Origin: Zopfochytrium polystomum
Taxonomy: Eukaryota > Chytridiomycota > Chytridiomycetes > Chytridiales > Chytridiaceae
DNA: 64,000 bases
Assembly (NCBI GenBank): GCA_025765615.1
Contig: JAIVFJ010000320.1
Location: 1-64,000, forward strand
Direction of reading: 5' to 3'
This document shows, piece after piece, positions 1 to 12,371 of the stretch. A program made the position numbers and the translations under genes. Below the pieces are notes generated by a model. The model made no database searches. It had not been told where the DNA came from and was given only the letters and a program-made list of their open reading frames with translations. How positions within the stretch are numbered: position 1 is the stretch's first letter; every line of letters starts with the position of its first letter.

Positions 1-1248
1 TGCTTGACGGCGCATAAGAGAGCCACTTTGAGCTGCACGATCACCTAGATTTTGTCAGTTGCAAGGTTTTTGGATTAAGAACAGATATCACCAGCCTGAG
101 ATTTCAATTCTTTCAAAGTAAGACCAGCCAGTGATTTCTTGGAGTGTCCAGAGTTGATTAAATGGATCTCCCAATATGCCTTTGTTGTTTCTTCCAGGCT
201 TTCTTTGGCAGTTGTTGGTGTAGCGGGTGGGGTGTGGTTTTCATTGGCCAACTTTTTCCAAAGTTTTGTTCCACGGCAGATTGGCGGTGTGCTGATCAGT
301 GAACGGATTCAAACAAATGAAGTATCCACAGATGCGCGCATGCCTGGATCTACCTCTATGCTAAAAATCGCGATTGGGATACGGCGATGTTGCTGGATCA
401 CTCATTTTGTGGCACAACAGACGTGGTGAGCAGCAGTTGGGGATCAGTGGCACCATGCTGTATATGGCACGCTGTTTCGTTGGTTTGAGACGAAATTATT
501 TTTCACTAACAAAACGAGGAAGCTAATTTAGACCGCATTTGCAGAATTGGTAGGACTACAACATATTAAAGTTTCACGAGGAATTCGTGGTTCGTTTGGT
601 GAAGTTCTTCTAATTCTATGGCGGAAAAGTCAGTCAATCGTGCGCTGGCGGTACGATGACCGTTAAAGGTTTAAGGGGGGATGCGTGGGTGCGCCGTTTA
701 AGGAAAAGTAGACTATATTATATTGATGACCATACTCACGAACCACCCACTCGCAGACAGCGACCACTCAGCTCTCCATTAGGTCGTCAAGTCCTGGTTG
801 GCTCACATTGATTCATTGATTGATTATGTGATTGATTGATTGCTGGGCGCAGAAGACAAGGAAAATATATATTAACGCGACGCAACGAACACCAAAGAAC
901 GAAGTGAAAGAAGTCCGAAGCAAGTCCGACAAGGGCGAGGGAGGCAAGCGAGGGGCGGTTGCAGATGGAGGGAGACAAGTAGGAGGAGAAGGACAAGGAG
1001 GAGGAGGGAGAGGTAAGTGTTAATATTTGCTGGACCGACTTGAAACAACGTGAAGGTGGGACTTCTCTGCCGTTTCTTTCCTCTCTTACCTTACCCACGC
1101 AACCACTTTATTAGACCTCACACCGACTTACAGACCCACCCCACCTACTGCATTGTCCATCCATCCACGGAAAACAAGACCCGTGACCCATCCAACCAAA
1201 CTGTTCCACGCCTCCCCTGCTCATGCAAATGAAAGACGGGAAACAGAG

Positions 1249-1287
<39 letters not shown>

Positions 1288-1600
1288 TTTGGTGTGTGTG
1301 TGTGTGTGTGTGTGAGGAGAGAGAGGCGAGAGCGAGAGAAGTGAGAGTGAGTGAGTGCAGTGAGTGTGTGAGAGAAAGAGAAAGATTAGAAAGAGAAAGG
1401 GCAAGAGAAAGAGCTCGAGAGAGAAGTGAGAGAGAGAAAGAGAATGAATGATATAATAATTCGGAGAAGAGATAAAAAAAAAAAAAAATAACACGTCAGC
1501 CAGCCAAAGTTGATTGATACTGGTCTTAGTATTTATACGAGAAAAACTATGCGGGAAACAAAAAAAAAAAAATAAATAAATAAAAAAATAACACTCCCCT
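1..1600. other. Left-edge region without a supported gene
   Basis: No gene can be supported here. Short open frames (for example 139-429, plus strand) lack family motifs that I recognise. The stretch 785-850 resembles 2600-2670 (a phrase around tcgtcaagtcctg followed by cattgattcattgattg repeats), so a repeat family related to the inverted-duplication arms reaches into it. Bases 1243-1440 are a purine-rich (AG)n microsatellite with a (GT)n core near 1291-1313. Poly-A runs lie near 1475 and 1560. Confidence 0.6.
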
Positions 1601-2450
1601 CCCGCACCACCATGCACGACAACCACCAGCAGCCCGCCGCTGGTACGGGCCGCTGGGACGGCTGAGGCGTGGTCCGGCGATGCGAGGGGGGCGGTCGGCG
1701 GCAAGCGCAAGCGGGGCGGGTCAAGCCCAAGCCCAGAGCCGGCAGAGGTGGAGCTCGCTTCACGCCTCGCACGGAGGTGAGCGCAGCTCCCTTTTCGTTC
1801 CCCACGCTCAGGTTTGCTAAGAGGCCAAGCGGCCATACACCGTGCAACAGCCCACCACCGCCGGAACCCGCCCCGAAGCGCAGGCGGGAGGGCTCGCTGG
1901 AAGCGGGCACTGCCAGGCCCCGCACTGAGGAGAGGTAGCTACCTTCGAAAAACTTGCCACTCAACATCTGATCGCTTTCTCACACCGCATCCATCTTTCA
2001 GCGCGTCGCGCGCACCTCAAGTTGAGGGTGCCGCGGGGCGAGCGCCGCCGAGGTGAGATACTGTCACTTCGGGGATCCAGAGCTCCGAGAATCTCAACCT
2101 TCTCTTTCAGCCCTCGGCAGGACACCCCCCGGCCGGTGACCTCAACGCCGAAGCCCGTCACATCCCGGGGAAAGCTGGCCAGCCTGAGGGACCTCCCGTA
2201 AGGCACATTCCTTTCACGCGGCCGACTATGGTTTTTATTTTTATTACAACATTTCCACTTTTATCTCACACGCTCCTCATTCTCCCAATCCAGGCTGGCT
2301 CCAGGGGTGGGGCAGCGGGCGGCTCGGACACCCGCATCAGCAAGTGGGTGGGCGACCGCGGCGAGACCGACGCCGCCGTCCCAGCCGTCCACGTCCGTGC
2401 GGGGGGTGCAGCGGAATGAAGTGGGGAGGGACGAAGAGTTGAAGTCCAAT
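1600..2450 (+). pseudogene. KRKR/SPEPAEV-repeat family, copy A (degenerate)
   Basis: This segment is clearly related to 8036-9270. Shared landmarks are the intron-like phrase gtatttatacgag (1537 and 8385), the His/Gln phrase around 1612-1640, an exon-like block reading KRKR..SSPSPEPAEVEL (about 1700-1770) ending at a GTGAGC donor, a block reading APKRRREGS that ends in a stop (about 1860-1938), and a PSAG...PGKAG block (2100-2200). No single continuous start-to-stop model could be built; an in-frame TGA is present near 1662. The SP-rich, KRKR-bearing blocks would suit a nuclear low-complexity protein, but that is inference. Probably a decayed tandem paralogue; function unknown. Confidence 0.45.
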
Positions 2451-2796
2451 CAATAAACCCCTCTTCGCTCAAAATTTGGCAGGACCAAATTTTTAAACTG
2501 TGAACGCTTTTAGATGAAAGAAAGGAAGATTGTCGGAGGAGCAAACAAGAGCTTGCGATTCCATTTTCTCCTTTTTCTTTCCGCCTCATTTCCCCTTCGC
2601 TCGTCAAGTCCTGATTGAAGGACATTGATTCATTCATTGATTAATGGATTAATTGATTGATGGATTGGTGGTGTCAAAGAAAGAAAAGGAAGAAAGAACG
2701 TCTTGCGTTGGTCGGAGGATTTCCTGGTTTCTTTTCGCCCTCGTTTGATGTTTTCCTCTCTGTCTCTCAGCCATCCCAGCTTTCTCGCGCTCTCCC

Positions 2797-5700
2797 TTGA
2801 CTCACGTTGATATTGATTGGGCTTGATTGGTTGCTTGGTTGATTGATTAATAGAAGAAAGAAGAATCTTCGCGTTGGTCGGAGGATTTCCTGTTTTGTTC
2901 TTTTTCATTTTTGTTTTTGCCCCTCCCTTATCGTTTCCTCTCTGTCTCTCGCCCAGTCCAGCTTTCTCGCGCTTGCTTCCTTTTCTTTTACCGTTTTTTT
3001 TCCCTTTTCTTCTTCTTCTTCTTCGTCTTCTTTTTTTTTTTTTTTTTTTTTTTTTTTCCTTCAACCTGAACAAGGAACAACCAATGTGCACCCTCGCTTC
3101 AACAATGAACAGCTTCAGCACCCCGACCCGGACACGCGCCACTGAGGCACCCCGTCTGCCTGCAGTCCACCGTCAGCCCCCAAAGCGCTGGAGGTTCAGC
3201 TTCGCCTACTCGTCCTCGGTCGCGCCGTCGCCCTTCCTCTCGGCCCTGGAGGACGCAGCATACCCCGTCGTGGCCACACCTTTGTTGCTGGAGGCCGTCA
3301 GGTCAGCGGCTGCTGCGACGGTTTGAAGCGGCAACCGCAGCCGCGACGGCTGCGCAGCCGTCGACGCCGTCGTCGGCGGTGACGCTGGCGGCCGCGTCCG
3401 CAGCGGCGACAAGCTTCACGGCGGCGGCTACGGCTACGGCGACGGCTACGGCGATGGCCACGGCGTCAGCAGCTGCGCAGGCGGTGGCGCGGTTGGCGGC
3501 GGAGTCTGACGACGTTCCAGCTCCTTCGAACGCGTCGTCGTCTCTCGTTCGCGGTCGGCGGGCAACACGCTTTCACAGTCATTGAAGCACGCACACGCTT
3601 TGCCAGGTAACGCCGTTCTTTTGGAGAGTGCTTTGGAGTTGGTTTCGCCGGCCCGTCGTCCTGCGGGCATCGCAACAGACTTTGAGCAGCTTCAGCGCGC
3701 CTCGGCAAGCGAAAAAAACACCCTTGCTGTCAGGTCCCGGTGGCCTCGGATCCAACTTCTTTACCTTCCAGGTGAGTTACTACCTCTCGATTCACGCGTT
3801 TCTCACTCCGTCCACTCATTCTATACAGGGATCGGTTGTCTGCTCTCACACACGGCTGCAAGAATCAAGGACGCGCACAGGGAACAAGCTTCGAACCAAG
3901 ATTGAAGAGAGTTTGGCCAGCCTTGAGCGCGAATTTGAGTCGTCGGTGAGAGAATGGGCGCCATCGTTGCTTGAGCCAATCTGCTGACACTCCCTTAATG
4001 AAAAAAAAAGGTCGAGAGCCGCTACCAGGATGCCAGGGATTCGTTTTCTGCGACTCTCTCGGCGAGTGTCGGTGCCGCCCACGAGACAATTACGGCGTTC
4101 GAGTCTGGTCTCGTCAGCTCTGCCGCGGCCGCCGTTGCAGTTGATGCGATTGTTGGTGGTCCTGTTAAACAAATCGCGACAGCTGCAGCGTGGCAAGCGG
4201 CGGCCAACCACGACGACTACCCCCGCGCCAAGCTTTTGGCCATTGTGCAGAAGAAAAGGAAGTGGAATGCGCTCAGATGGTCGACTCACCTCGATGATTT
4301 GGTGGGTCCCCTTTGCTCCCTTTTTCCGTTGATTTTTTATAACATTTGGTGGCAAAAAAATGAACAGCTGTGGAACGAGCCTCGTGCAAGCGAGGTCCGC
4401 CCGGCATTTGAAGAGAGATGGGCACGCGAGTCAGAGTTTATGAATGAGCTTATTGAAGACTATGTTCAAGGGAACGAGGAGGATGCAGGTGTGGAAGAGT
4501 TGGACTTTTGTAGCAGGACAAGCACTCTATTCTCGTCGTTCTTCCTTACTCGAGCCGCGATGGACGAGCCCGCCGGACCTGCCTCCCCCGCATCCAGCAG
4601 GGCGTCCAGCAGGGCGTCCAGCCCCGGGCCTGCGGAGTACAATGTGAATGACATTGAAGAGGAGCGCGTCGAAGAAGAAACTGAAGTTGTGGACGGCTGT
4701 GGCGAGTGTGATGATGGCGCGGAGACAGATGAAGCCGCGGGATTGACCCCTGTCGAAGAAGCTGCTTTCGAGAACGCGCCGTGCGCTGCTGCCTTCGATG
4801 TCACCTCCGTCGCGGCCGCCGCCACCACTGCCGTTGAGACCGCTGCGGTGGGCACGGATGCACCTTCTCCTTCTGCCTGTGCTTCGGCCGCTTGCGGATC
4901 TTTGAGTGCTTCGCCGCCCGCCAGACCTTGTCGCTCTTCAGTTCGAACAGTTCTGGTAAAGTTGGGTCTTTTTCTTATCCGTGCCTTCCGCCCCAATCTT
5001 TCCACTTCGACGAGGCCGTAACCAACAATTTCCTGGAATGCACAACAGGTCCCGCCGACTGAGCCAGTTGCATACCGCACGCGTTCAAGGCTGCTTTCGA
5101 ACGCGCCTGTTGCAACGAGAACCCGGTCAAGAACTTCTCGCAAGGCCTAAGTCTGATGTGACCACGGAGGAAGCAGATTCTCGGACTTGGCACTTGTCCT
5201 GGACGCTGCTGAAGTCACGAATTAAAACGACACAATATGGTTCATGCCGCTTCAATGCGGACGCAATGAGTCTTTGCATGCGATGCACACCAGCTTGGAC
5301 AACCCGGACCGGTACGTGGAAACTTGCTTGCGTTGAACATTTCTAACGTCCTTCTCGCTTCTTCTTCTTTTTTCGCTTCATGCCATTTATGCTGCCAGAG
5401 ACCATGACGTAACGAAACCGGTCCTATGAAGATTGGTACGTGAAGACTATTATTATATTTTATTTTATTTTTGTTTTACATTTTGCTTACGTCTGTCTCG
5501 TTTCTTCTTCGTCGTCGGCAACACGCGCGATTACTGCTGCCCGAGATCATTGCTCAAAGCAAATGGGCAGTAGGAGCTTCTCGTTCTCTGAAACTCGCGG
5601 ATTCCCAGCTACGTGCATGCTATTTCCCAAAAAAAATAACCTTGGTCTCGTCATGATTAGGTTGGACGCAGCATATCAACGTGTGTGAGAGCAAACCTGA

Positions 5701-5900
5701 ACGACAACTGGATTCGCGTGGAAGAAAGAAGCTGGAGAGAGCTGAAATCGATGGCGATGGAGGTGGCCGCAGCCGCGGACGGTGGTTTATGCAGAGCACG
5801 GAAAAAGGAGGCAGACGCTTCCTTTTTTGGCTGTGCTTACTACTTAAGGCGCCAAATGCGCGTCGACGTTGTTTTCAGTCAACAGTGATTTCGTTTTTCA
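2797..5900. repeat. Left arm of large inverted duplication
   Basis: The plus strand here matches the minus strand of about 55800-58787. The core, roughly 3085-5240, is nearly identical apart from scattered single-base indels; the inner flank (5240-5900) is recognisably similar but clearly diverged. Both arms share the same poly-T/poly-pyrimidine leader, the complete multi-exon gene and its downstream sequence. The outer limit is where the gattgattgg-like phrases start (2797 left, 58787 right). The two arms are about 50 kb apart and in opposite orientation. Confidence 0.9.
3084..5150 (+). pseudogene. Ala-rich coiled-coil family protein, left copy, frame broken near its 5' end
   Basis: I do not recognise this family. 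The ATG at 3084 opens a frame rich in S/T/P/A. An Ala-rich tract (about 3370-3500) is followed by an amphipathic helical block (EESLASLEREFESS, 3900-3942) that continues across an intron (3943-4011) into VESRYQDARDSF, then an intron 4301-4370, an acidic block, and a final exon after the acceptor at 5049, reading VPPTEPVAYRTRSR and ending RSRTSRKA, TAA at 5148-5150. Compared with the right copy, a T is gained near 3323, which makes TGA at once, a C is lost near 3543, and bases are lost near 3720 and 3868. The 3' half is open, unlike the right copy. Either pseudogene decay or assembly indels. Confidence 0.6.
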
Positions 5901-5932
5901 GCCAAATTTCGATATCTTCGTTGTTTGCGCGC

Positions 5933-5978
<46 letters not shown>

Positions 5979-8035
5979 TGTGTGTGTGTGTGTTCCACTT
6001 CTTTCAATACACAGAACTCTGTCAAACTCTACTTCATCCCTCCGTTGGATTATCTGGTGTCGTCTGCCGACTACGTTTCTAACTTTGGTGGGGAAGTATT
6101 TTTCTCTCACTTTTTGTTGATTCCTCACCTTCCGTTCCGAATAAATGGGTGCTTCCCTCCGCCACGTTTCGTCCCCGTCACTTCCCCTCTGCATGCGATC
6201 GACTCATCACTGCTCGGCTTTCATTTCGCTCGCTGAAGACAGGGATTCGGTTGGAGCTAGTCAACGGGGCATTGAATGGCCCCAACCTGGCATGGGGAAG
6301 CTTCAACTGGATGCTGCTAGCTGCCACCAGCCGGTGCACCGCGAACGTCTCGACAGGATCTGCTCCACAGAGTCGGTTTTTCCAACCGCTCATCCAACCG
6401 CTACATTTTCGCCTTGAATCTTCCGTCCGACTATTTGTCAGAGTGGTCTCGTTCCTAGGAATCCTTAGGAGCGTGGAGCAGTGTGCTGTTCTGTATGTCA
6501 GCTTTGCTCCTATGTGATAATCCCGCAACCGCCGGCATCATCCACGCAATCAGACATACTCGCAATGACCGACCAAAGCCCGACACGGCGGCCGAGGGGA
6601 GCGCTAACAAGCGGCGTTGGGTGAGCTAAATCACCTGACTGTTCCCCGAGAAGGGAAGGTAGCTTGTTGGGCGCCCTTAAGCGATACTGAATGACGACAC
6701 GGACTGGTTGCGCCAACCATGGTTTGTAGCGGACCGCGATTTCTTGGGGTGATCTACAAGGTCCCACCTTTTGCGGGTTCTCGGATGCAGGATTTACTTT
6801 TCACTTAAAATTCATGAGCACAATGAAGTATCTATTGTTGGGTACTTATAATAATCGGCCTAGTCATATACGACTCCGTTGACATCACATAACGTGTTGA
6901 AACATACTCGAAGATTCGAAACAGCCAGCGGATTTATTGGAAAAGCTTTTCGCCTTACGAAGTTAGAAGTGCCTGTCGAAGTTTTAAATTGAGACTACGG
7001 CTATCTGCTTCAGAGTTTTTTGCTTTCCGTCTTGAAAATCCCTTTGACGGGCGACTAATGACAGTCAGGAGTATTGCGCAGTTTTGAATAAATAACAACA
7101 GGCCGACATGAGCGCTTTGGAGCGGTTTTTCTGTTTCCTTTTTTTTTTTTTTTTTTCGTTTTGTTTTGTTTTGTTTCTTCTTTCTTATTTTTCTCGGCTT
7201 GTGGTTGTTTTGATCGCTTGTTCCTTGTCTCCCACTCCCCCACCCCCGAAAACCGAGTCATGCCGACGCTGTCTCTGGCGTCCGTCGTCGTCGCCGTCAT
7301 ACAACGCGCTCTCCGCTCTCCGTTTCCATTCCTCCTTCTTTCGAGCAAACGAAGGTTGCGCTGTTTGAGTTCAGTTTCAACGCCGTCGTCGACTCTTCCT
7401 TCTCCACCCACTAGCTCTCCGGCTGAGGATGGTCCCCCGCTGGCACACCACCCTCTCCCCCAACCTCCCTTTTCACCACCAACTCTCTTGCCATGCATCC
7501 GTTCCACCCATCCATTCCTTTTTCTTTTTACTGCACTCGCCCTGCGAGCGGTCTCACGCGTGACGCGTGTTGTACAAACGGGGGGGGGGGGGGGGGGGGG
7601 GATCCTCAGCCTAACCGTTCGAGACGCCATCCAGAGTGTATGGACGTAACTCCGCCATCAACCTCGACGATGATGTGATGGATTGCTACGAACAAGTCCC
7701 TTTTCCCTCCCCTCCTCCTCCCCCGCCCTGAATTGCGCTTGGCAGCGCGAGGTTTCGATCTCGACAGTTTATGCGAGCGTTCACCTTCTTTTGTCACCGT
7801 GACATCCTTCAGTTTGTGCCCGTGGGTGAAGCAGTTTGGTCCAGGGTGGGCAGAAAGATTACAAGGGACGGTCCGACACGCTCCTGTAAGTACTTCCGTA
7901 TACTATGCCCATACTTGTTCTCTTGAACGCCTATTATGGGTCACTTACCGTGTTCACGATGCCAGTTTAATACGTGCCGATGTTGGACAGCACCAGTAAA
8001 ATAGTTTTTAAAAAAGATTCGACACGTCAGCGACC
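5901..8035. other. Accessory intergenic region
   Basis: No supported gene. It contains a (GC)n/(GT)n microsatellite at about 5927-5991, a poly-T run near 7140-7156, and an uninterrupted run of about 22 G at 7580-7601. A frame at 7161-7649 (plus) is open but built of low-complexity Ser/Pro/Leu sequence without a recognisable domain. I see no RNA gene here. Confidence 0.6.
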
Positions 8036-9270
8036 ATGCCCCATCACCACCAACAACCTGCTGCTGGAGCGGTCGAGGCGGCCGTGGAGCCGGTGTCCGC
8101 CACGGATGCTTCTTCTCCAACGGCAGCGCCCCAGGTTACTTACCGATTCTCGGCATGCACCAGCAGCACCATCAACAGCACGCCACTGGACGATGGCCAA
8201 GGCGTCCAAGGCAGGCGCGGAGCCTGCATGCGCCACGGACGCAGCTCCTTCAACGTCGGCTACCGCCGATGCGAGGGTAAAACGCAAGCGGAGCAATTCA
8301 TCCTCCCCAGAGCCGGCGGAGGTCGACCTCACTCCAAGCGGGACACGGAGGTGAGCAGCGTTTTCGTTTGCTCCCTGTTAGTATTTATACGAGAGAAATT
8401 GCATATAAAAAAACTAAAAAAAAGAACCTCCCCTCTCCCAACACCAATGACGAGGCCCCCGGCGATGCGAAGGGGGTGGTCAGCGGCAAACGCAAGCGGG
8501 ATGGGTCGAGCGCGAGCCCAGAGCCGGCGGAGGTGAGCGCAGCTGTTTTTCGTACCCACGCTCAAATCTGCTAAGAGGCCAAGCAGCCACACACCTTGCG
8601 ACAGCCCAGCACCGCCGGAACGCGCCCCGAAGCGCAGGCGGGAGGGGTCGTTCGAGGTGGGCTCTGCTCTGCCCAACACTGAGGAGAAGTAGCTACCTTC
8701 TGAAAAACTTGCCACTCAGCATCTGAAGAGCTTCTCTCACATCGCATCCATCTTTCAGGGCACAGGGCGCTAGTAGTGGATGCCGTCGGAGGAGCGCTGC
8801 ATGGGTGAGACACTGTCAGTTTTGGGGATCCAGAGTTCCGCGAATCTCAACCTTCTCTTTCAGCCCTCGGCGGGACAACCCAAAGCCCATCACATTCCGG
8901 CGAAAGCTTGCCAAGCTAAGGAGCCTCCCGTAAGGCACACTCCTTTGACGAGGCCCACTATGGTTTTTCTGTTATTACAACAATTCAACTTTTTTTCTCA
9001 CAAGCTCCTCGTTCTCCCAATCCACGCTGTGGGGCTGAGGGTGACCCCAGCATCCGCATCGGCAAGTGGGCCGGCGGCCACGACGACACAAACGCGGACA
9101 AACGTCGATGCGGGGTGCGTCGGGACGAGCCTTCGCCGGACAAGCAGGTCAAACATTCCAGGCTTATCGCAAGATGGTTCACCGCGGTATCGTTTTCATG
9201 ATTAGAGTCGAAGAAGCTGAGCAAACGCCAGTGACAGCAACATGGACAACTGGATTCAAGCGGAAGTGAA
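8036..9270 (+). pseudogene. KRKR/SPEPAEV-repeat family, copy B
   Basis: Second copy of the family at 1600-2450, better preserved. ATG 8036 starts MPHHHQQPAAGAVEAA, open to a GT at 8135. A block in another frame (about 8194-8350) reads AKASKAGAEPACATDA and then VKRKRSNSSSPEPAEV, followed by a donor at 8351. The next block (8445-8531) repeats GKRKRDGSSASPEPAE, and a third (8578-8692) reads PERAPKRRREGSFEVG and ends in TAG. Downstream exon-like blocks (8865-8930 and 9045-9200) match copy A. Successive exons therefore carry variants of one basic/SPEPAE module, as if made by exon duplication. A full start-to-stop model was not achieved, so it is listed as a probable pseudogene or unresolved gene. 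Function unknown. Confidence 0.45.
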
Positions 9271-10216
9271 GAGTTCGAGAGGGCCGAGCAGATGGTGATG
9301 GACACTGAGCCGGTGGGAGGGAAGCGCGGGAGAAAGGTCGTTCAGTTTTGCTTACTTGAGTTGTTCTGCCACCATGTTGCTGCCTTCTTTCTGGTTGTCT
9401 GTGTGGGTTATTCTTCTGGAACACACACAAGACCTCACCGGCTCTGTCGCTTTTCTGCGCTTTTTGCTCCTCCTTGTCTATACTTGTCTTGGGCTTGCCG
9501 CCGGGGAGGGGGGGGGAGGCTGTCTGGGCCAATTGACTTCTGGCCGCCAACAGCCAACAGACATACGCGAACCCCCCTCCCTGTATGAACACACCAACCG
9601 TTTTGTGTATGGGTGAATGAAATTTCTGGAGGGTGAATCTCACTTTTTCAACCCCCGTTGCGTTACTCACCAAGTCCGAACTGCAAAAAACCAACCTCCG
9701 GTCGCGTTGACCGAGGGAGGTCGCCCCGGCCCCCTCCTCTCTCCACAACAACAAGTGCCTGTCCCTCCAACAACCGCAACCTAAATTCCAAATCCGATAT
9801 TGATATGTGTTTATACGTGAATGTAATTTTTATTGATTCTGTAAGCCTCGGCGGTTCGGTGGCGGGCGGGCGGGTGTGCGGCGCGGCTGGCGCCTTCGCG
9901 CAAGTGCCACACGTGCATGCCGGCCGCATTGAGGCCGAGAGAGGAGGACGTTTTACTGTTCGGAGTTTGGACACACCACACAGCAAGCAAGCCTTTCTGT
10001 GTGAGAGAGAGATTACAGGCAGAGAGCGACAGACAGAAGCAGAGAAAGTGACAGAGTAAGAGAGAGACAGACAGAGAGACCCGCTTTTCCGATCAGATTC
10101 CGATGATCTTTTGGTTGGTGACTGTTGTGATGATGATGACAACGAGAGAAGAATAAGAGAACACAAAACTAACTAAAAAAATTAACAAAAAAAAAACAAG
10201 AAAAAGAGAAAAAGCA
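9271..10216. other. Intergenic region upstream of chorismate synthase
   Basis: No gene seen. Purine-rich AG-type repeats and poly-A tracts (about 10000-10215) precede the chorismate synthase start and probably form its promoter and leader. Confidence 0.6.
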
Positions 10217-12163
10217 ATGAGCACCTTCGGAAGGTAAGGTTACCGCCCCAATCACACGGCGATCGGTTTGTTGGCGGACCGCCTTCCCCAATCTTCATCA
10301 GCATCGTCATTGTCGTCATCGCCGCTCTCTCAAGCAACGGCTAACTCTCCCCCCCCGCTCGCTCGCTCGCTCGCCTAGGTTGTACCGCGTCAGCACTTTT
10401 GGCGAGTCGCACTGCAAGTCCGTCGGCGTCATCATCGACGGCTGCCCGCCGGGCCTGCCGCTCGACGCCCTCGCCGACGTTCAGCCGCAACTCTCACGCA
10501 GACGGCCCGGCCAGAGCGACCTGACTACTCCCGTGAGTCGCATGCGCGGTCGTGGTGGTGGTGGTGGTAGTGATGCCCTCTCGCCCCGCCTTTCCCAACA
10601 TCCAATGTTTTTGACTCACAATCGAATGCCTGATCGATCGCGTTCATGATCACGACCCCCGAAACCCCGTAACCTCCCAGCGCGACGAAAAGGACGTAGT
10701 CACGATCCTCTCCGGAACCGAAAAGGGCTACACCCTCGGAACTCCCATCGCCATGTCCGTCAACAACCAGGACCAGCGGCCGCACGATTACGGTGAAATG
10801 GACCTGTACCCGCGCCCCAGCCATGCAGACTACACTTACCTCGAAAAGTACGGCGTCAAGGCCTCCAGCGGTGGCGGCCGGAGTTCCGCGCGCGAGACCA
10901 TTGGTGTGTTTTTCTTTTTTGCGTTGTGTGTCGCGTGTGCTAGTGTAGTTTGGGTGCGTTACGGGGATCAGGGGGTCGACTCCTGCGCCGCAAGGCGGAT
11001 CTGAGCGCAACGTCGGATGTCTATGGTCGGCGGACATACCGATCCTAGCGTGCATCGCAGCCTGTTGTCCCATGAATCCGCCCGCAAGCGCGCTAACTCC
11101 ACTCTACCTTCTCAGGCCGCGTCGCCGCCTCTGCCGTGGCTGAAAAGTACCTGCGCCTCTCGCACGGGATCGAGATTGTCGCCTTTGTGTGCTCCGTCGG
11201 CCACGTCAACATGGAGCCCATGTCCGACTACGATCCCGAGAAGGAGGCGGACTGGCGCAAGCAGTGGGAGGAATGGTGGGCTTTCCTCCACTCGGTCTCG
11301 AGAAAGGACGTGGACGCGTCGGACGTGCGATGCCCCGTCCCGGAGCAGGCGGCGCGGATGCGAAACGTGAGGCGCTTTTTATATCTATTTAGATGCCCCA
11401 CGTCACTAAACCAAAAGCTTTCCCTCCCTCCCTGCCTCTTCACGATCACCACACCCACCCCCCCTCAGCGCATCCTCGCAGCCAAAAATGCCCAAGACTC
11501 GATCGGCGGCACCGTAGTGTGCGTGATCCGCAACGCCCCGACCGGCCTCGGCGAGCCCTGCTTCGACAAGCTCGAAGCCAAGCTCGCGCACGCCATGCTC
11601 TCCATCCCCGCCACAAAGTCGTTTGAAATCGGCAGCGGCCTCAACGCGACCCGCATCCCGGGCCACGTCCACAACGACCCGTTTTACCGCGACGACGCCG
11701 CCGCGGGCCGACTGCGTACGCAGACAAACTTTTCGGGAGGCGTCCAGGGCGGGATTTCGAACGGCGAGGATATTTACTTCAAGGTCGGGTTCAAGAGCGT
11801 CGCTACGATTGGAGTTGCGCAGAGCACCGCCACCTACGCCGGCGTCGATGGCACGCTCGAGGCGAAGGGGCGGCACGACCCGTGCGTCTTGCCCCGCGCT
11901 GTGCCCATTGTCGAATCGATGGCGGCGCTCGTCCTCATGGAGTGAGTTGTCGGGAATTTGTAATTTTACTGGGTGTTTTTGTGCGGAAAGAAAACCCGCT
12001 TCTGAAGAATCGCCCGCCACTTAACCCGCTTTTCGCCAGCGCCGTGCTCGAGCAACTGAGCCGCAGCTCGGCCGCCTCCTTGCTCCGCGACAAGGTCGAA
12101 CCGCCGCCGGCCGTTCTCACGGGAACTCTGGGTGGAGCGCCGCAAAAGAAGCTCAAGATCTGA
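10217..12163 (+). CDS. ARO2: Chorismate synthase (shikimate pathway)
   Basis: Chorismate synthase converts 5-enolpyruvylshikimate-3-phosphate to chorismate, the last common step to aromatic amino acids; it needs reduced FMN, and known fungal enzymes reduce FMN themselves with NADPH. Six exons fit without frame problems: 10217-10233, 10379-10532, 10681-10903, 11116-11366, 11469-11941, 12040-12163, giving 413 residues (yeast Aro2 has 376). The start gives MSTFG, then [14 protein letters not shown] (family signature), [14 protein letters not shown] (FMN/substrate region), [15 protein letters not shown] and [18 protein letters not shown]. The C-terminal tail ([10 protein letters not shown]) is a modest extension. 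It is convergent with the PIG-T gene, 208 bases away. Likely cytosolic. Assignment is firm. Confidence 0.96.
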
Positions 12164-12371
12164 GAGCGCTTTTTTGACACATGGGAAAGCGGCACTTCGC
12201 AAGACATCACTGTTCCACCAATCCTTTTTCTTTTTTCTTTTTTTTTCACTCATCGTTCCATGCAGTGATGCTTGTCAATATATGGTGACCGTTTTATTTG
12301 AGGGGAAAACACGACCAACACAAAAGGCAACCACCCCGAAACGGCGACGCGGAGGCACAGCAAAGCCGCTT

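Noticed and set aside
1111..1836. Long minus-strand open frame
   Set aside because: It is the translation of (CT)n/(CA)n simple repeats and has no domain.
5022..5150. In-frame TGA near 5058 as evidence for stop-codon readthrough in the arm gene
   Set aside because: An acceptor at 5048 in both arms places the final exon in another frame that avoids the TGA, so no recoding is needed.
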